The notes: generated by a model not told the origin, from the letters alone. DNA of 64,000 nt from Achromobacter sp. AONIH1 (GCF_002902905.1 NZ_CP026124.1:6572001-6636000), one strand, 5' to 3'; positions 26,801-34,252 are shown, counted from the stretch's first letter. A program made the numbers and translations.

Positions 26801-29800
26801 GTCCAGCACGGCCTGCGTGCCGGACGCGTCCAGCAGCGAGCCGGGACGCAGGATGACGTGGCGGTCGATGGGACGGGTGCGCGTATCGACATCGGCCTCC
26901 CAGTTCAGCGTGCCGCCGATCTCGATGGCGCCGCCGGCCTGCACCGTGCCATAGCGCCGACCCCTGGCGTCGGTCGCCACATGGCTGCGGCCGGCGGTGT
27001 CCAGCACCGCCTGCTCGCCGATCCAGACCGAACGGGGATTGGCCTTGGGCACATAGGGCTGCTCGCCCTGGCGCGGCTCCTGGATGGAAATGCGGCCGCC
27101 CCAGGCATCGAGCCGGCCCAGCACGGTGATCTGGTCCGCGCCACGGATCTGGATCGAGCGGCCGGGATCGACGCTGACGCGCGCGCCCTCGCCCACCACG
27201 ATGGGGCCGCCTTGCGCGGCCCGGTCCGAGTACAGCGCCAGGTCGGCGCCGGCGCGTTGCGTCAGCGTGCCGCGCAGCGCGTCCTCGGTGTACAGCGCCG
27301 GCGTCCAGCGCGTCAGGACGTCGGCGGGAGGGGCGCCCGATCCGGGCGCCTGCGCGGCGCCGCCTTCCAGCCGCAGCACCGGCATGAGCACGTCGATCCG
27401 TGCGCCGTCCGCGACGGTCAGGCCCTTGTAGCCGTTGATCTCGTATTTGCCGAAGCCGGTGCTGAACAACGACGGGTCCAGCCGCAGCGTGGTGGCGTCC
27501 TGTGCATCCACGGGGCCGCCCAGCACGATCTTGCCGCCGCTGGCCACGGACAGCGTGCCGCCGCCCGTGACGCCGTAGCCGCGCACCTCGCCCGCGAAGG
27601 ACAGCAGGCCGCCGTTGGAAGGAATCTGGCCCAGCACATGCGAGGCCAGCGTCACGTTGCCGCCCTTGCCGCCTTGCAGCTTGCCATCGGACAACAGCGA
27701 GGCGCCGGCGGTCACGTCCAGCACGCTGCCCGCGTCCACGGCCACGTCACCGGTGCCGCGCAGCGCGATGCGGCCGCCGTCGCGCACCGGCAGGCCGGCC
27801 AGGCCGTCGGCGTCCCGCAGCAGATTGGCCCAGACGCCGCGCGCGTCCAGCATCACGCCGCCCGCGACGTGCAGCCGCGCCTGCTGGTTGGCGGCCGGGG
27901 CCAGCGCCGAGTCCTCGAGCCGCACGGCCAGGAACGACGGTTGATACAGCACGTTGCCGGCCTGGATCAGGCCGCCACGGCTGGTCAGATTGGCCTTGAT
28001 GTCCACATCCGGCGCATACAGCGTGATTTCGCCGCCATCGGCGCCGCGCAAGGCCGCATCGACGGTGATGGAACGTCCGGCCGCGACGCGCAGCCGGCCC
28101 AGCGAGAAGCCGTTGAGCTGGTTCGCGTCCAGGAACAGCTTGCCCTTGTTTTCCTGCGGCAAGGCGGCGCCCAGGTCCAGGCCGTCGGCCACCCGCTCGC
28201 GCCCCGCGCCCAGCACCACTTCGGCCACCGTGTCGCCGGTGGCGCCCAGCTGGGAATAGATCTGGCGCGAGGCCGTGTCGTAGTAGCGCACATCGTTGCC
28301 GACCACCAGGCCGGCGCGGCGCGCGGCGGCGCGCTGCGACTGGCTGTAGCCGTCCAGCCCGGACTGCGGCGCGCGGTCCTGGCGCGTGCCCTGGTAGGTG
28401 TCGCCGACCAGATCGCCTTCCAGCACGGCGCTGCGGGTCGAGATGAGCAGCGTGCCGGCGTCGCGGCCGACCGTGTAGCCGTCCTCGTAGCGGGTGCGCG
28501 GCGCCAGCAGCGGGTTGTAGAAGCGGCGCGTGGCCTTTTCGCCCCAGCGCGCGGAACGCTGTTCGTAGCCTTGGTAGACGCCGGTGTAGAGCACGTCGCC
28601 CGGAGCCTTGTCGGCCACGTACAGGCGACCGTCCGCGCCGCGCAGCCAGGTCTGCTGCAAGGTGCCGGCGCGCACGTCCAGCGTGCCGCCCGACAGGTTG
28701 ATGCTGGAGCCCTTCTGCGTCACCACCTCGGCGCCCTCGAAGCGCACCTGGCCGCCCTGCGCCAGCCAGTGGCTGACCGGCACGCCCATGGTGCCCAGGT
28801 AGCCGCCGACTTCCAGCAGGCCGCCGCCGCTGTACCAGCGGTCGCCGTCATAACCGCCGCTGCCGCTGGCGACGCGGATCAGCTCGCGCCGGTCCAGCCA
28901 GATATCGCCGTTGTTGAGCTTGCCGCTGTCGCGGTTCATCGGCGCGTCGCGCTGCTCGTTGCCCTGGACGTTGATCTTGAGATTGTTCGATTCCATCGAC
29001 ACGGCCACGCCGATGGCGCCGCTCACGTCGATCTGCGCGCCGTCGCGCACCAGCGTGCGCTTGCCGGCCTTGACCCCGACCTGCCCGCCGGTCGCCAGCG
29101 TCAGCGAATCGCCCTGGAAGTCGACCGTGCCGCCGCTCTCCACCTGCACCAGCGACAGGTCGCGGCGGTACGGGTCGGTCTGCCCCAGCGTCTGGCCGGT
29201 GGCCAGGCTGGCGGGCATCAGGGCGTCGCGCTGCCCGTCCAGCGCGGTGGCGCCGTCCAGGTCCACCAGGATGGCGGTGGTCGAGCCGGAACGCAGCGTC
29301 ACCGCGCCGTCGGCGCCGACGCCGTTCAGATGGATGGTGCCGCGCGCGTCCACCGAAGTGGTCGAGGCCAGCACGCCGGCCTGCTCGACCTGGCGCGCGG
29401 CCAGCGTGATGTCGCCCAGCGGCGACAGGATCAGGCCGCTATTGCGCACCGTGCCTACACCCGAGGCCGTCACTTCATTGCCGCGCGTGGTCGAGGCGAC
29501 GTTGCCCTCGGTGCCCTGGCCGCGCTTGATCACGAAATTGTCGCCGGCCGCCAGCGCCGCCTGGCCCTTGGGCGTGGTGATGGTGCCGGCATTGTCGACC
29601 TCGCGGCCCAGCAGCAGGACGTAGCCGCCGGACTGGGTCACGGTCGAAGGACGGCTGGTCTCGATGACCGCGCCCGGACGCAGCTCGATCTTGCCCAGCG
29701 CATCGGTGAAACCGGGCGTCTTGCCGTCCGCGCTGTACAGGCCGTTGTTCTGGAACTGCTCGTCGCTGAGGCGCGTGGCCGCGGCCACCAGGTTGCGCAC

Positions 29801-30529
29801 GTTCACCTGCGCGCCGCCGTCGAACACCACGCCGTTGCGGTTGACGATCATCACCGTGCCGTCGGCCTTGATCTGGCCTTGGATCTGCGAGGGGCGCGCC
29901 TTCGGATCGTTGACGCGGTTCAGCACCGCCCAGTTCGGATCCTGGCGGAATTGCACCGTGGTGTTGCGGCCGACGTTGAAGGTCTCCCAGTTCAGGATGG
30001 CCTTCTCGCCGGTCTGCTCGATGGCGACGTTGACGCGGCCGTTGGCGGCGGTCTGCACCGGCGCCCTGGCGTTGCGCCAGCCGGCGGTCAGGGGATTGGC
30101 GTCCACCTTGAGACCGCCCTCCGCCAGGCCGTCCGGCGCCGCGCCGCCCGTGGCCGGCGCGGCGTCGCGGGCCGCGCGCTGGGCCGCCTGCTGCGCGGCG
30201 ATCGACGCGGCGGTGCGCCCCAGGTTGCCCACCGAGCGTTGCAGCTGCTCGCGCGCGGCCTGCGACTGGCGCGCGCCGTCCGGCAGCCCCAGCGCCGGTT
30301 GCCCGTTGGGCAGGCGGCCCGTGACCGCCGTGTTGGCCTGCGCCGCGCCCTTGGCCGCGAACCAGCCGCTGCTGAACGCGGCGGGCTGGGCATGGGCGGC
30401 GCCCGCGCCGACGAGCGCGAGCGAGGCCAGCGCGGTCGCCAGCGGCGTGCGGCGCGGCGCCAGCCGGCCCTTGAGGCTGGCGGCGGAGCGGTTGCGGATG
30501 CGGGAGGGAGTGCGGATGTGGCCGGGCAT
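17804..30529 (-). CDS. Filamentous haemagglutinin-type TPS exoprotein (TpsA), 4,241 residues
   Basis: A very large two-partner-secretion exoprotein. A long positively charged N-region and signal peptide end near AHA (residue 48). The TPS secretion domain runs from about 145 to 300 (AILNWETFNVGRNTTVQF, AVLNRVND, then NRNGVVFDGGAQVNVRNLVAA, where the usual NPNG reads NRNG). The rest is beta-helix sequence of the filamentous-haemagglutinin/DUF3739 type. An LPAG-rich repeat section lies at about 2810-2910, two W-L-R-x-x-x-G-Y repeats at 3819 and 3874, and three close Cys pairs at 2016/2020, 3038/3044 and 3085/3091. No TpsB pore gene is in the window. Upstream lie STN, ECF sigma and FecR genes. 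Likely role: surface adhesin or secreted filament. Confidence 0.92.
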   Translation of the reverse strand: MPGHIRTPSRIRNRSAASLKGRLAPRRTPLATALASLALVGAGAAHAQPAAFSSGWFAAKGAAQANTAVTGRLPNGQPALGLPDGARQSQAAREQLQRSVGNLGRTAASIAAQQAAQRAARDAAPATGGAAPDGLAEGGLKVDANPLTAGWRNARAPVQTAANGRVNVAIEQTGEKAILNWETFNVGRNTTVQFRQDPNWAVLNRVNDPKARPSQIQGQIKADGTVMIVNRNGVVFDGGAQVNVRNLVAAATRLSDEQFQNNGLYSADGKTPGFTDALGKIELRPGAVIETSRPSTVTQSGGYVLLLGREVDNAGTITTPKGQAALAAGDNFVIKRGQGTEGNVASTTRGNEVTASGVGTVRNSGLILSPLGDITLAARQVEQAGVLASTTSVDARGTIHLNGVGADGAVTLRSGSTTAILVDLDGATALDGQRDALMPASLATGQTLGQTDPYRRDLSLVQVESGGTVDFQGDSLTLATGGQVGVKAGKRTLVRDGAQIDVSGAIGVAVSMESNNLKINVQGNEQRDAPMNRDSGKLNNGDIWLDRRELIRVASGSGGYDGDRWYSGGGLLEVGGYLGTMGVPVSHWLAQGGQVRFEGAEVVTQKGSSINLSGGTLDVRAGTLQQTWLRGADGRLYVADKAPGDVLYTGVYQGYEQRSARWGEKATRRFYNPLLAPRTRYEDGYTVGRDAGTLLISTRSAVLEGDLVGDTYQGTRQDRAPQSGLDGYSQSQRAAARRAGLVVGNDVRYYDTASRQIYSQLGATGDTVAEVVLGAGRERVADGLDLGAALPQENKGKLFLDANQLNGFSLGRLRVAAGRSITVDAALRGADGGEITLYAPDVDIKANLTSRGGLIQAGNVLYQPSFLAVRLEDSALAPAANQQARLHVAGGVMLDARGVWANLLRDADGLAGLPVRDGGRIALRGTGDVAVDAGSVLDVTAGASLLSDGKLQGGKGGNVTLASHVLGQIPSNGGLLSFAGEVRGYGVTGGGTLSVASGGKIVLGGPVDAQDATTLRLDPSLFSTGFGKYEINGYKGLTVADGARIDVLMPVLRLEGGAAQAPGSGAPPADVLTRWTPALYTEDALRGTLTQRAGADLALYSDRAAQGGPIVVGEGARVSVDPGRSIQIRGADQITVLGRLDAWGGRISIQEPRQGEQPYVPKANPRSVWIGEQAVLDTAGRSHVATDARGRRYGTVQAGGAIEIGGTLNWEADVDTRTRPIDRHVILRPGSLLDASGTQAVLDLPGRGATLVGSDGGSIVLASANSLHLDGALRAAAGSAQAAGGTLGIAFGGAFYQRNLSPEQAVLQERRLVLTQRQGESRLAAGLRPGQASAELVYGTGRLGVDRVEAGGFDNLALDASVFADGNVTLAMRQSLRLSGVLTLRADAPAASVVDLRAPYLLFNQSRYVGLQGADFFVQLGPEPLKYFHNGNRLNVSANLVDVRGLRDLIGFDDVRFDVQGDLRMGSPGFVDRSIRTKLAAPDRMTLSAAQIYPTTRGGGIIAAGEYVAKGPQGDIYSYNPKAVLTIRRASGDLPAVPYAAFGGLTFMAPLIEQGGVLRAPLGSIVFESNPQAPGTVRFLPGSLTSVSGAGLLMPYGGTVDGVKYLYAGNEVKPDATGSSGYDGRKIEIQGKAVEVAEGAVLDVSGGGELSGGAFVRGRGGSVDVLRYAMADANPGFGFSRSGNAVYAIVPGFAGNQAPIAADAGAGSPAVGRQVTIGAGVPGLPAGTYTLLPSTYALLPGAFRVELGAQGAYDASAVARTRGGSWVGSGWLGTAGTAQRAALPTSLLFTPGDVLRRHAQYNETSYNAFLLADAARKGTQRGLMTVDARALQLTLDEGAGMGRQPALSFKGLARFGVPKDSGGYAGSLVVNGPAQGLEILAAGQAPILGPKAAAIQASDLNALSAGAMFLGGTPGRGVYDSGQMDVYAKNTQLLVRSGAVLSAPEIFLYAASGGRGIVVEQGATLSTLGRGAAALDARTGTYYALTSGALLAVSNGLVNLMAPKGGAGTAIDVGGCVAACGGASLLLSEGSIGAATSGGFTWRDTVQYGTRNLALSVSAVNLGSAQALQQAGAAGHLPPGLEMNQDVLATLLRGNTALGAPALESLILNANESINVYGAVALDARGAGGRSLQRLVLGAPAIYGYGAAGDTATIAAGEFIWAGAIAADRNGINVGATKPQAPGGAMLDQLGHGKLNVVADTIRLESSPYQLPNDLVTAERLLLGFSSVTLDAAKMIAGRARGGLSVYHEQDGYNAQDGWRYRGGDLLIRTPLLTGEAGSVMTVKAGGALSVAGTGAAAAARDALGATINLAGRSVSLDTTVALPSGKLSIKADDNIALGAGSRIDLAGREVRLFDQLRYSWGGDLELQSMAGDITQAKGALIDVSARNNRAGRVQAIALGVSAGRIDLGGTLRATASGRYDAGGTLVPYEGGEAVLRAQALADFGELNARLTEGGFFGARRFQIKRGDLTVGDELRARNVELVVDGGSLTVNGRIDASGPQVGSIRLAAMGDLVINGALDAHSTTLRVDSYGKIIDSANRAIVDLTSRTGTLSLGAGAQVDLRAGVGAQNNDGVARGTLDLNARRLGGGAERGAIAGSGNGASDVAVSVAGTPLIQGAKTVAVNAFRRYDDAPLAAAPDVTGKRPQEITQGYLDGIDGENQAYMNAALANPAVAARLAGLGAYKLRPGVEVVSATPDGDLTVSGDIDLSNYRYGPGADRLTPARRGYGEPGVLVLRAGGNLNIYGSINDGFGPPPESPDDAGWQLVQGRLGSQGITAFGGDLVVPIGGVKLEAGTMFPTGSKLNYDLPVAPVTLPAGTVLPVAMTLDAALSLPAGLVLTGDVTAADGHVLRAGTVLAGELKLAPGAQLGAGFVLRGEAAVRAFTWPKGVPLPADLKASAQITLAQGSLIPSQTKLVLLGGKPVDLRSKGPDGKQGRNWALAPMLGAGASAWTLTAVAGADLGSADVRTRNVLSKGDLVMSDTHYGLAGRGTETSKTIFVGVMVLTPLGAEELIGDPSLAGKPIKPIADEWQLDWETMCSWGAYCEPEPRRVTAAGSQQWAGNASWVGKTVQEMAAALNKTEEAICANAAHCEGGGTSETIITRTYKYVFGSPLFSVLRTGAGDLSLLAGRDVGMASLYGVYTAGTPTSLGAADARFNLARGYDGKTGVLGLMQLDGKYDAALASYRAWYPDHGGNLLVDAARDVYGDAMGAAANSGVEVDWTSSLARYSSTMTGAWLWRQGSIGTPGVADIAPSWWINFGAYTVDSPYGAGYKEPRVVGFTGFGTLGGGNVSIAAGRDAGVRDARGDAALYVNGMAARSQGLTAVVASTGRLLDGNLVLTGGGDLDLRVGGSLNPTLSATQLQAIGPSHTGGSDNLDLNGVLGNLRGRISLSAGQMGGMDLRYGDGSGLRAPDPYAVAGGRVMGGPRLVLGDAVAWIDTRADLVLGGVSDPGRVTQVNSSPYQMIGAADPVVGGGNGWFTLWTPSTAINLFSAGGNLTPMTVSNSRFLGEELSSDVTRVSADGRRYFVYPSIVRAVAAGGNIVLADNAAGYDNPVLLLAPSAGGQLEMLAGRSILANGAHAVSMSAADAPLPTPWRPAFSAFEVSNGNPILTNTSKDGVQPGSLGYNKPLFVFGPASPTNRALHAGDDTVARFYAVTGDILGLKSGAVVDMSNTGRSTDTWYEAAVPVSVRAGRDIMRLDVTALHNNARDLSLIEAGRDIIYANAQVAGPGTLLMQAARQVRQDDAASVRSLGAIVRGDNRLGADIAVLAGVGAAGPDYAGLLARYLDPTRALAAGETLGANPDRVVRSYGGEMTLANWLRLHFGYQGDEQGAQGELARQQAKVDAQAAADASRKRRDLSQDYRQESELHLVNWLRKQHGYEGGQDGAAAAFAALAPAERGIYARQLFFAELKEGGREYNEEGGQRFGSYLRGRRAIAALFPESDAAGGPIRYEGSFTMYGGAGLRSSFGGNIQLLTPGGQQVLGVEGVAPPASAGVVTQGQGNIQLYAQGSVLLGQSRIMTTFGGHIQAWSANGDINAGRGAKTTVLYTPPRRVYDAFGNVTLSPTVPSTGAGIGTLAPIPEVPAGDVDLIAPLGTIDAGEAGIRVSGNVNIAALHVVNAANIQVQGESKGIPVTASVNTGALSSASAAASTATAAAQDVMQRDRAASRQNLPSIISVQILGYGDEQLPAGRAPASPSVDAGKQAPIYRADSVFQMVGDGPLTPVQQAALTPAERRNWQP

Positions 30530-30655
30530 GGAAACGGACTCAGGTTGGGGACCGGATGACGCGCGCCCGGTGTGACTCGGGCCGCTCGCCTGCGATATCT
30601 CCTGTCGTGTTTGCCCGCCCGGAACCCGAACTGGTTTTTTCGTGAATCTTTTGTG

Positions 30656-31624
30656 TCAGCTCAATAACACGATGCCCTTGGGCAGCTGGCGCACATGCGC
30701 GCCGAAGGCCTCGCGGATCCGGTCGATCGCCAGATCCAGCCGGGCGATCTGGAAGCGCCCGCTGACCCGCCGCGCCGCCAGCGCATCGTCCAGCACCATG
30801 ATGCGGCCGGGCCGGTAGCGGTTGATCTCGGCCACCGCCTCGGCCAGCGGCATGTCGCGGAACACCAGCATGCCCTCGCGCCAGCCCATGGCCTGCTCCA
30901 GGTCGGCGCGCGCCGGCGCCGTCACCGCTACGGCGCCGTAGCGCGCCTGCTGGCCGGCTTCCAGCGCCAGTTCGCGCGAGGGATGGCGGATATCCACGCG
31001 GCCCCGCAGGCAGGTAACCGTGACCTCGTCGCCGCTGCGGCGCAGCCCCACGCTGGCGGCGTCCAGCAGGATCTCGCCGGCGCCGGCCGCGACGGTCAGG
31101 CCCTGGCCCTGCTCGGCGCAGGTGATCGCGGCCTGCCCTTCCAGCAGTTCCAGGCGGCGCGGACCGTCGGCCACGTTCATGCGGGTGCGCGCGTCCAGTT
31201 CGACCACGGCCTGCCCGCCGTCCCAGTCGACGGTGCGCTGCTCGCCCACCGCCGTGCTGTAGTCCGCGCCCAGTCCTTCCAGGCTGGCCCACCAGCCCAA
31301 CGGCGGCAGCGCGGCGGCGGCCGCTGCCGCGCCGGCCCCGGCCAGGCCCGCGCGCAGCAGCACCCGGCGGCCGGGCCGCGCCAGCGCGGCCGCCGCCGCG
31401 CGCGGATGCGCGGCGCGGAACGCCCTGCCGGCCTGTCCGATGTCCACCCAGGCGCGCCGCGCCCGCTCGAACGCCGCCGCGTGCGCGTCGCTGTGCGCGC
31501 ACCATTCCCGCAACGCCAGCGCGTCGCGCCGCGTGGCCTGCCCGGACTGGATGCGCCGCACCCAGGCCTCGGCCTCGCTGTCCAGCGCCTTGGCGCCCGA
31601 TTTGAAGTAGCGGCTGAAAATCAT
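30656..31624 (-). CDS. FecR-type anti-sigma factor / signal-transducing membrane protein
   Basis: A 322-residue FecR-family protein. The cytoplasmic N-terminal sigma-binding segment (about 1-65) has AEAWVRRIQSGQATRRDALALREW, a single hydrophobic span lies near 85-110, the FecR beta-solenoid domain covers 120-230, and a C-terminal STN-like domain (MLVFRDMPLAEAVAEINRY and onward) covers 240-320. The ATG at 31624 overlaps the sigma stop as ATGA, which decides the start and indicates translational coupling. It should hold the sigma factor inactive until a periplasmic signal arrives. The next gene downstream, after 126 bases, is the giant TPS exoprotein rather than a TonB-dependent receptor. Confidence 0.9.
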   Translation of the reverse strand: MIFSRYFKSGAKALDSEAEAWVRRIQSGQATRRDALALREWCAHSDAHAAAFERARRAWVDIGQAGRAFRAAHPRAAAAALARPGRRVLLRAGLAGAGAAAAAAALPPLGWWASLEGLGADYSTAVGEQRTVDWDGGQAVVELDARTRMNVADGPRRLELLEGQAAITCAEQGQGLTVAAGAGEILLDAASVGLRRSGDEVTVTCLRGRVDIRHPSRELALEAGQQARYGAVAVTAPARADLEQAMGWREGMLVFRDMPLAEAVAEINRYRPGRIMVLDDALAARRVSGRFQIARLDLAIDRIREAFGAHVRQLPKGIVLLS

Positions 31625-32160
31625 CGATCCGACCTTGAATACGGCAGGCGCGCGCGGCAATAGGCCTGCGCGTGCTGCAGCTCGCGCTCCACCATGCGTA
31701 CCGAAATGCCATGCCGCGCCGCCAGCTCCTTTTGCGTGACGCCGTCCAGGCGCGCCGCCAGCAGGATCTCGCGCTGGCGCTCCGGCATGCGCTCCAGCGC
31801 CCGCATCAGGGTCTGCAGCGCCTGCCGGTCCTCCGCGATCTGGGCCGGACCGGGCGCGGCGTCGGGCGTCAGCCCCAGGATCTCGTCGGCCTCGGCGCGC
31901 GTCAGCCTTTCATCGCCCGAGCGCGCGTAGTCGGCGGCGATGTGGAAAGCCATGCGGTAGATGTAGGCCTCGGGCTGCCGCACCGCCTCGGGCGCGGCGA
32001 CGCCGTCCAGCTTCAGGTACGCGTCCTGCAACGCGTCGCCCGCCAGCTCGTCATTGCCCAGGCGGGCGGAAAGGCGGCGCTTGAGCCGGTCATAGTGGGT
32101 GACCAGCGACTTGCGCAACGAAGCCAGGCCGCCGTCCTTCATGGGGCCGGTCCCTGGCAT
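31621..32160 (-). CDS. ECF sigma-70 factor (FecI-like)
   Basis: A 179-residue ECF sigma factor. Region 2 is seen in THYDRLKRRLSARLGNDELAGDALQDAYLKL and QPEAYIYRMAFHIAADYAR, and region 4 in LERMPERQREILLAARLDGVTQKELAARHGISVRMVERELQHA. An internal ATG at 32142, preceded by AGGGA, may be the real start. The end overlaps the FecR start by four bases. The neighbours on either side are an STN-domain protein and FecR, so a trans-envelope signalling cascade is well supported. Its promoters are probably those of this operon, including the exoprotein. Confidence 0.9.
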   Translation of the reverse strand: MPGTGPMKDGGLASLRKSLVTHYDRLKRRLSARLGNDELAGDALQDAYLKLDGVAAPEAVRQPEAYIYRMAFHIAADYARSGDERLTRAEADEILGLTPDAAPGPAQIAEDRQALQTLMRALERMPERQREILLAARLDGVTQKELAARHGISVRMVERELQHAQAYCRARLPYSRSDR

Positions 32161-32208
32161 GGCGGACCGGGATGGCGGTCCTGGCGGAACGCGTCCGCGC
32201 TCTTGCCG

Positions 32209-32877
32209 TTATGCAAGACAATCTCCGGTGGCCGCGGCCTGCCCAGGCCGGATCACAAAGGTGATGGGCTGGCCCACGCCCGGCGGCGCGGCCTCGTCCA
32301 GTTTCAATCGTCCCAGCCGCTGCGTCAGCAGCTGATCGCGCTCGGGCGAACCCGTGGAATCCAGCAGGCGCACGCGCCGCACCTGGCCGCTGTCGCCGAA
32401 CCACAGGCTGACCGCCGCGCGGTAGCTGCCCGGGCGCACATCCGGGTCGCCGCAAAGCAGCGCGCGCATGGCGGCCTGCAGCTTGCCGTAGTAGCGCTGC
32501 CGCGCCGCCAGCGTCTCGGCCAGCCCCGGCGCGGCTGTCGCCACGGCGGCGAGCGTGAAGGTGTCCGGCGAGCCGTAGCGCGCCTGCAAGCCCGAATCGC
32601 CCAGCATCAGCCGCAGCGCCGATTCCGCCGTGTAATGCCCCGCCACGCCGCGCGAGCGCCTGCCCGCGACCAGCCCGCTGTCGTACAACCCGGAATGTCC
32701 GGTGCTGGCGGTGAAGCGCTGCAGCGCCTCGGCCAGCGGCAGCGCCGGGATGTCGAAGAAGCGCAGGCCCTGCGCGTCCCCGCCCGGCGCCGCCTGGCCG
32801 CGCGCCGCCAATGCCGCGACGAGCAGGAGGCAACGAGTCAGGAACCGCGCGCCGCGCGCGCCTCGAAAGTGAGCCAT
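32209..32877 (-). CDS. STN-domain periplasmic signalling protein without beta-barrel (VreA-like)
   Basis: A 222-residue exported protein. After a signal peptide (FLTRCLLLVAALAARGQAA) comes an STN signalling domain at about 35-110 (FFDIPALPLAEALQRFTASTGHSGLYDSGLVAGRRSRGVAGHYTAESALRLML). A C-terminal TonB-C-like domain follows at about 125-215 (YYGKLQAAMRALL through VRRVRLLDSTGSPERDQLL). FecA-type receptors carry STN fused to a large barrel, which is absent here. The first gene of the STN-sigma-FecR order matches vreA-vreI-vreR of the P. aeruginosa PUMA3 system. It may pass the surface signal to FecR. The start at 32877 gives a clean signal peptide although the ribosome site is weak. Confidence 0.82.
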   Translation of the reverse strand: MAHFRGARGARFLTRCLLLVAALAARGQAAPGGDAQGLRFFDIPALPLAEALQRFTASTGHSGLYDSGLVAGRRSRGVAGHYTAESALRLMLGDSGLQARYGSPDTFTLAAVATAAPGLAETLAARQRYYGKLQAAMRALLCGDPDVRPGSYRAAVSLWFGDSGQVRRVRLLDSTGSPERDQLLTQRLGRLKLDEAAPPGVGQPITFVIRPGQAAATGDCLA

Positions 32878-33012
32878 GGCAGGAATAGTCGAACATAGCC
32901 GTCGATGCTCACCGCGAGGACGGGAGGCGCCAGTGCTGCCGCAGCATAGTCCGGGCATGTGACCGGTACATGACGCGTCACGGCGCGAGGCCCGCGCCGC
33001 CGGCCGATGACC

Positions 33013-34248
33013 TCAGGAACCGCCGGAGCCCGCCCGCGCCGCGTCGGCGCGCGGCGCGGCCATCGCCCTCGCATAACTGGACGGCGCGGCCCGCAGATAC
33101 AGCGCGGCGACGACGGCGACGCAGGCCAGATGCAGCAGCCAGCCGTCGCGAAAGCCCCCGGTGGCCTCGCGCAACGCCGCCACGATCCAGGGCGGCGCCG
33201 CCGCGATCAGGAAACCGCCGCCCTGCACATAGGAAGACAGCACGCCGGCGCGCAGGGGATCCGGCAGATGGTCCAGCGCCACGATCAGCGACAGGGCGAA
33301 GCAGCCGCCCAGTCCCGCCCCCAGCAGCATGGCCCAGGCGATGGGCGCCGCGTCCGGCCGCCACGCCAGGGCGGCGAAACCCGCCGCCTGCAGGACCAGG
33401 GTCAGCCACAGCCAGGGCCGGCGGTCCTCGTGCTTGCGGGCCAGCACCGGCAGCAGCAACGCCGCGGCCGCCTGGCATACCGTCAGGGCCGCGAGCAGGC
33501 TGCCGCTGGCCGCCGCGCTCCAGCCCCGCTCCTGATAGAACGGCGCCAGCCACGCCACCACCGACGAATAGCCGCCGTTGACCAGGCCGAAGCAGGCCAT
33601 CAGCAGCCAGACGCGCGGCCGCGCCAGATAGGTCGCGGCCGCCATGCGGCCGGAGCGGACGGCCTCGTCGGGCGGCAGGCTGCGCGCCGCCAGCGCCAGC
33701 GCGAGCAGCGCGGGCACGGCCATCCAGGCCAGGCCGATGCGCCAGTCGCCGCTGGCGGCGGCCGCCAGCGGCGACAGCTGCGCGCCCAGCGCGCCGCCCG
33801 CCATCAGCATCGACGAGTACAGCCCCATGACCACGCCGACATGGCGCGGGAACTGCCGCTTGATGATGCCGGGCAACACGGCCTGCACCACCGCAGCGCC
33901 CAGGCCCAGCATGGCGGCGGTGCCGATCAGCTGCCAGCCGGCCGAGGCCCACAGCCGCAGCGATGAGCCGGCCGCCAGCAGCGCCAGCGCCAGCAGCACC
34001 GCGCGCCGGCCGCCAAGGCGCGCCTGCACGGCCGGCCCCGCGAAGGCCACCAGCCCCATCAGCAGCATGGGCACCAGCGTCAGCAGCGACATGCGCTTGA
34101 GATCCAGGCCGGTGTGCGCGCCAATATCGGCGGCCAGCGGGCCGATGCCGGCGATGAAGGGCCGCAGGTTCAGCGCCACCAGGGCGATGGCGGCCAGCAA
34201 CAGGCCGGCGGGCGCGGGGTTCCCGGCCCGGGTTCCTGCACGAGTCAT
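33013..34248 (-). CDS. CynX/NimT-type major facilitator transporter
   Basis: A 411-residue MFS permease with about twelve membrane segments. The opening AAIALVALNLRPFIAGIGPLAADIG, with its N-L-R-P motif, is typical of the CynX/NimT (cyanate, 2-nitroimidazole) subfamily. Loop motifs include LGGRRAVLLAL after TM2 and a central loop near RSLPPDEAVRSGR. Its start lies just four bases past the stop of the nucleoside deaminase, so the two are translationally coupled. That suggests transport of a purine, pyrimidine or related nitrogenous compound. A divergent LysR regulator is beyond the deaminase. Confidence 0.86.
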   Translation of the reverse strand: MTRAGTRAGNPAPAGLLLAAIALVALNLRPFIAGIGPLAADIGAHTGLDLKRMSLLTLVPMLLMGLVAFAGPAVQARLGGRRAVLLALALLAAGSSLRLWASAGWQLIGTAAMLGLGAAVVQAVLPGIIKRQFPRHVGVVMGLYSSMLMAGGALGAQLSPLAAAASGDWRIGLAWMAVPALLALALAARSLPPDEAVRSGRMAAATYLARPRVWLLMACFGLVNGGYSSVVAWLAPFYQERGWSAAASGSLLAALTVCQAAAALLLPVLARKHEDRRPWLWLTLVLQAAGFAALAWRPDAAPIAWAMLLGAGLGGCFALSLIVALDHLPDPLRAGVLSSYVQGGGFLIAAAPPWIVAALREATGGFRDGWLLHLACVAVVAALYLRAAPSSYARAMAAPRADAARAGSGGS

Positions 34249-34252
34249 CGCT

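Noticed and set aside
17882..30559. A 4,225-codon open frame on the plus strand, antisense to the giant exoprotein gene
   Set aside because: Its composition is Arg/Ala/His/Gln-rich low complexity with no domain, and it mirrors the real gene almost exactly. Long antisense frames are expected in GC-rich DNA with strong third-position bias.
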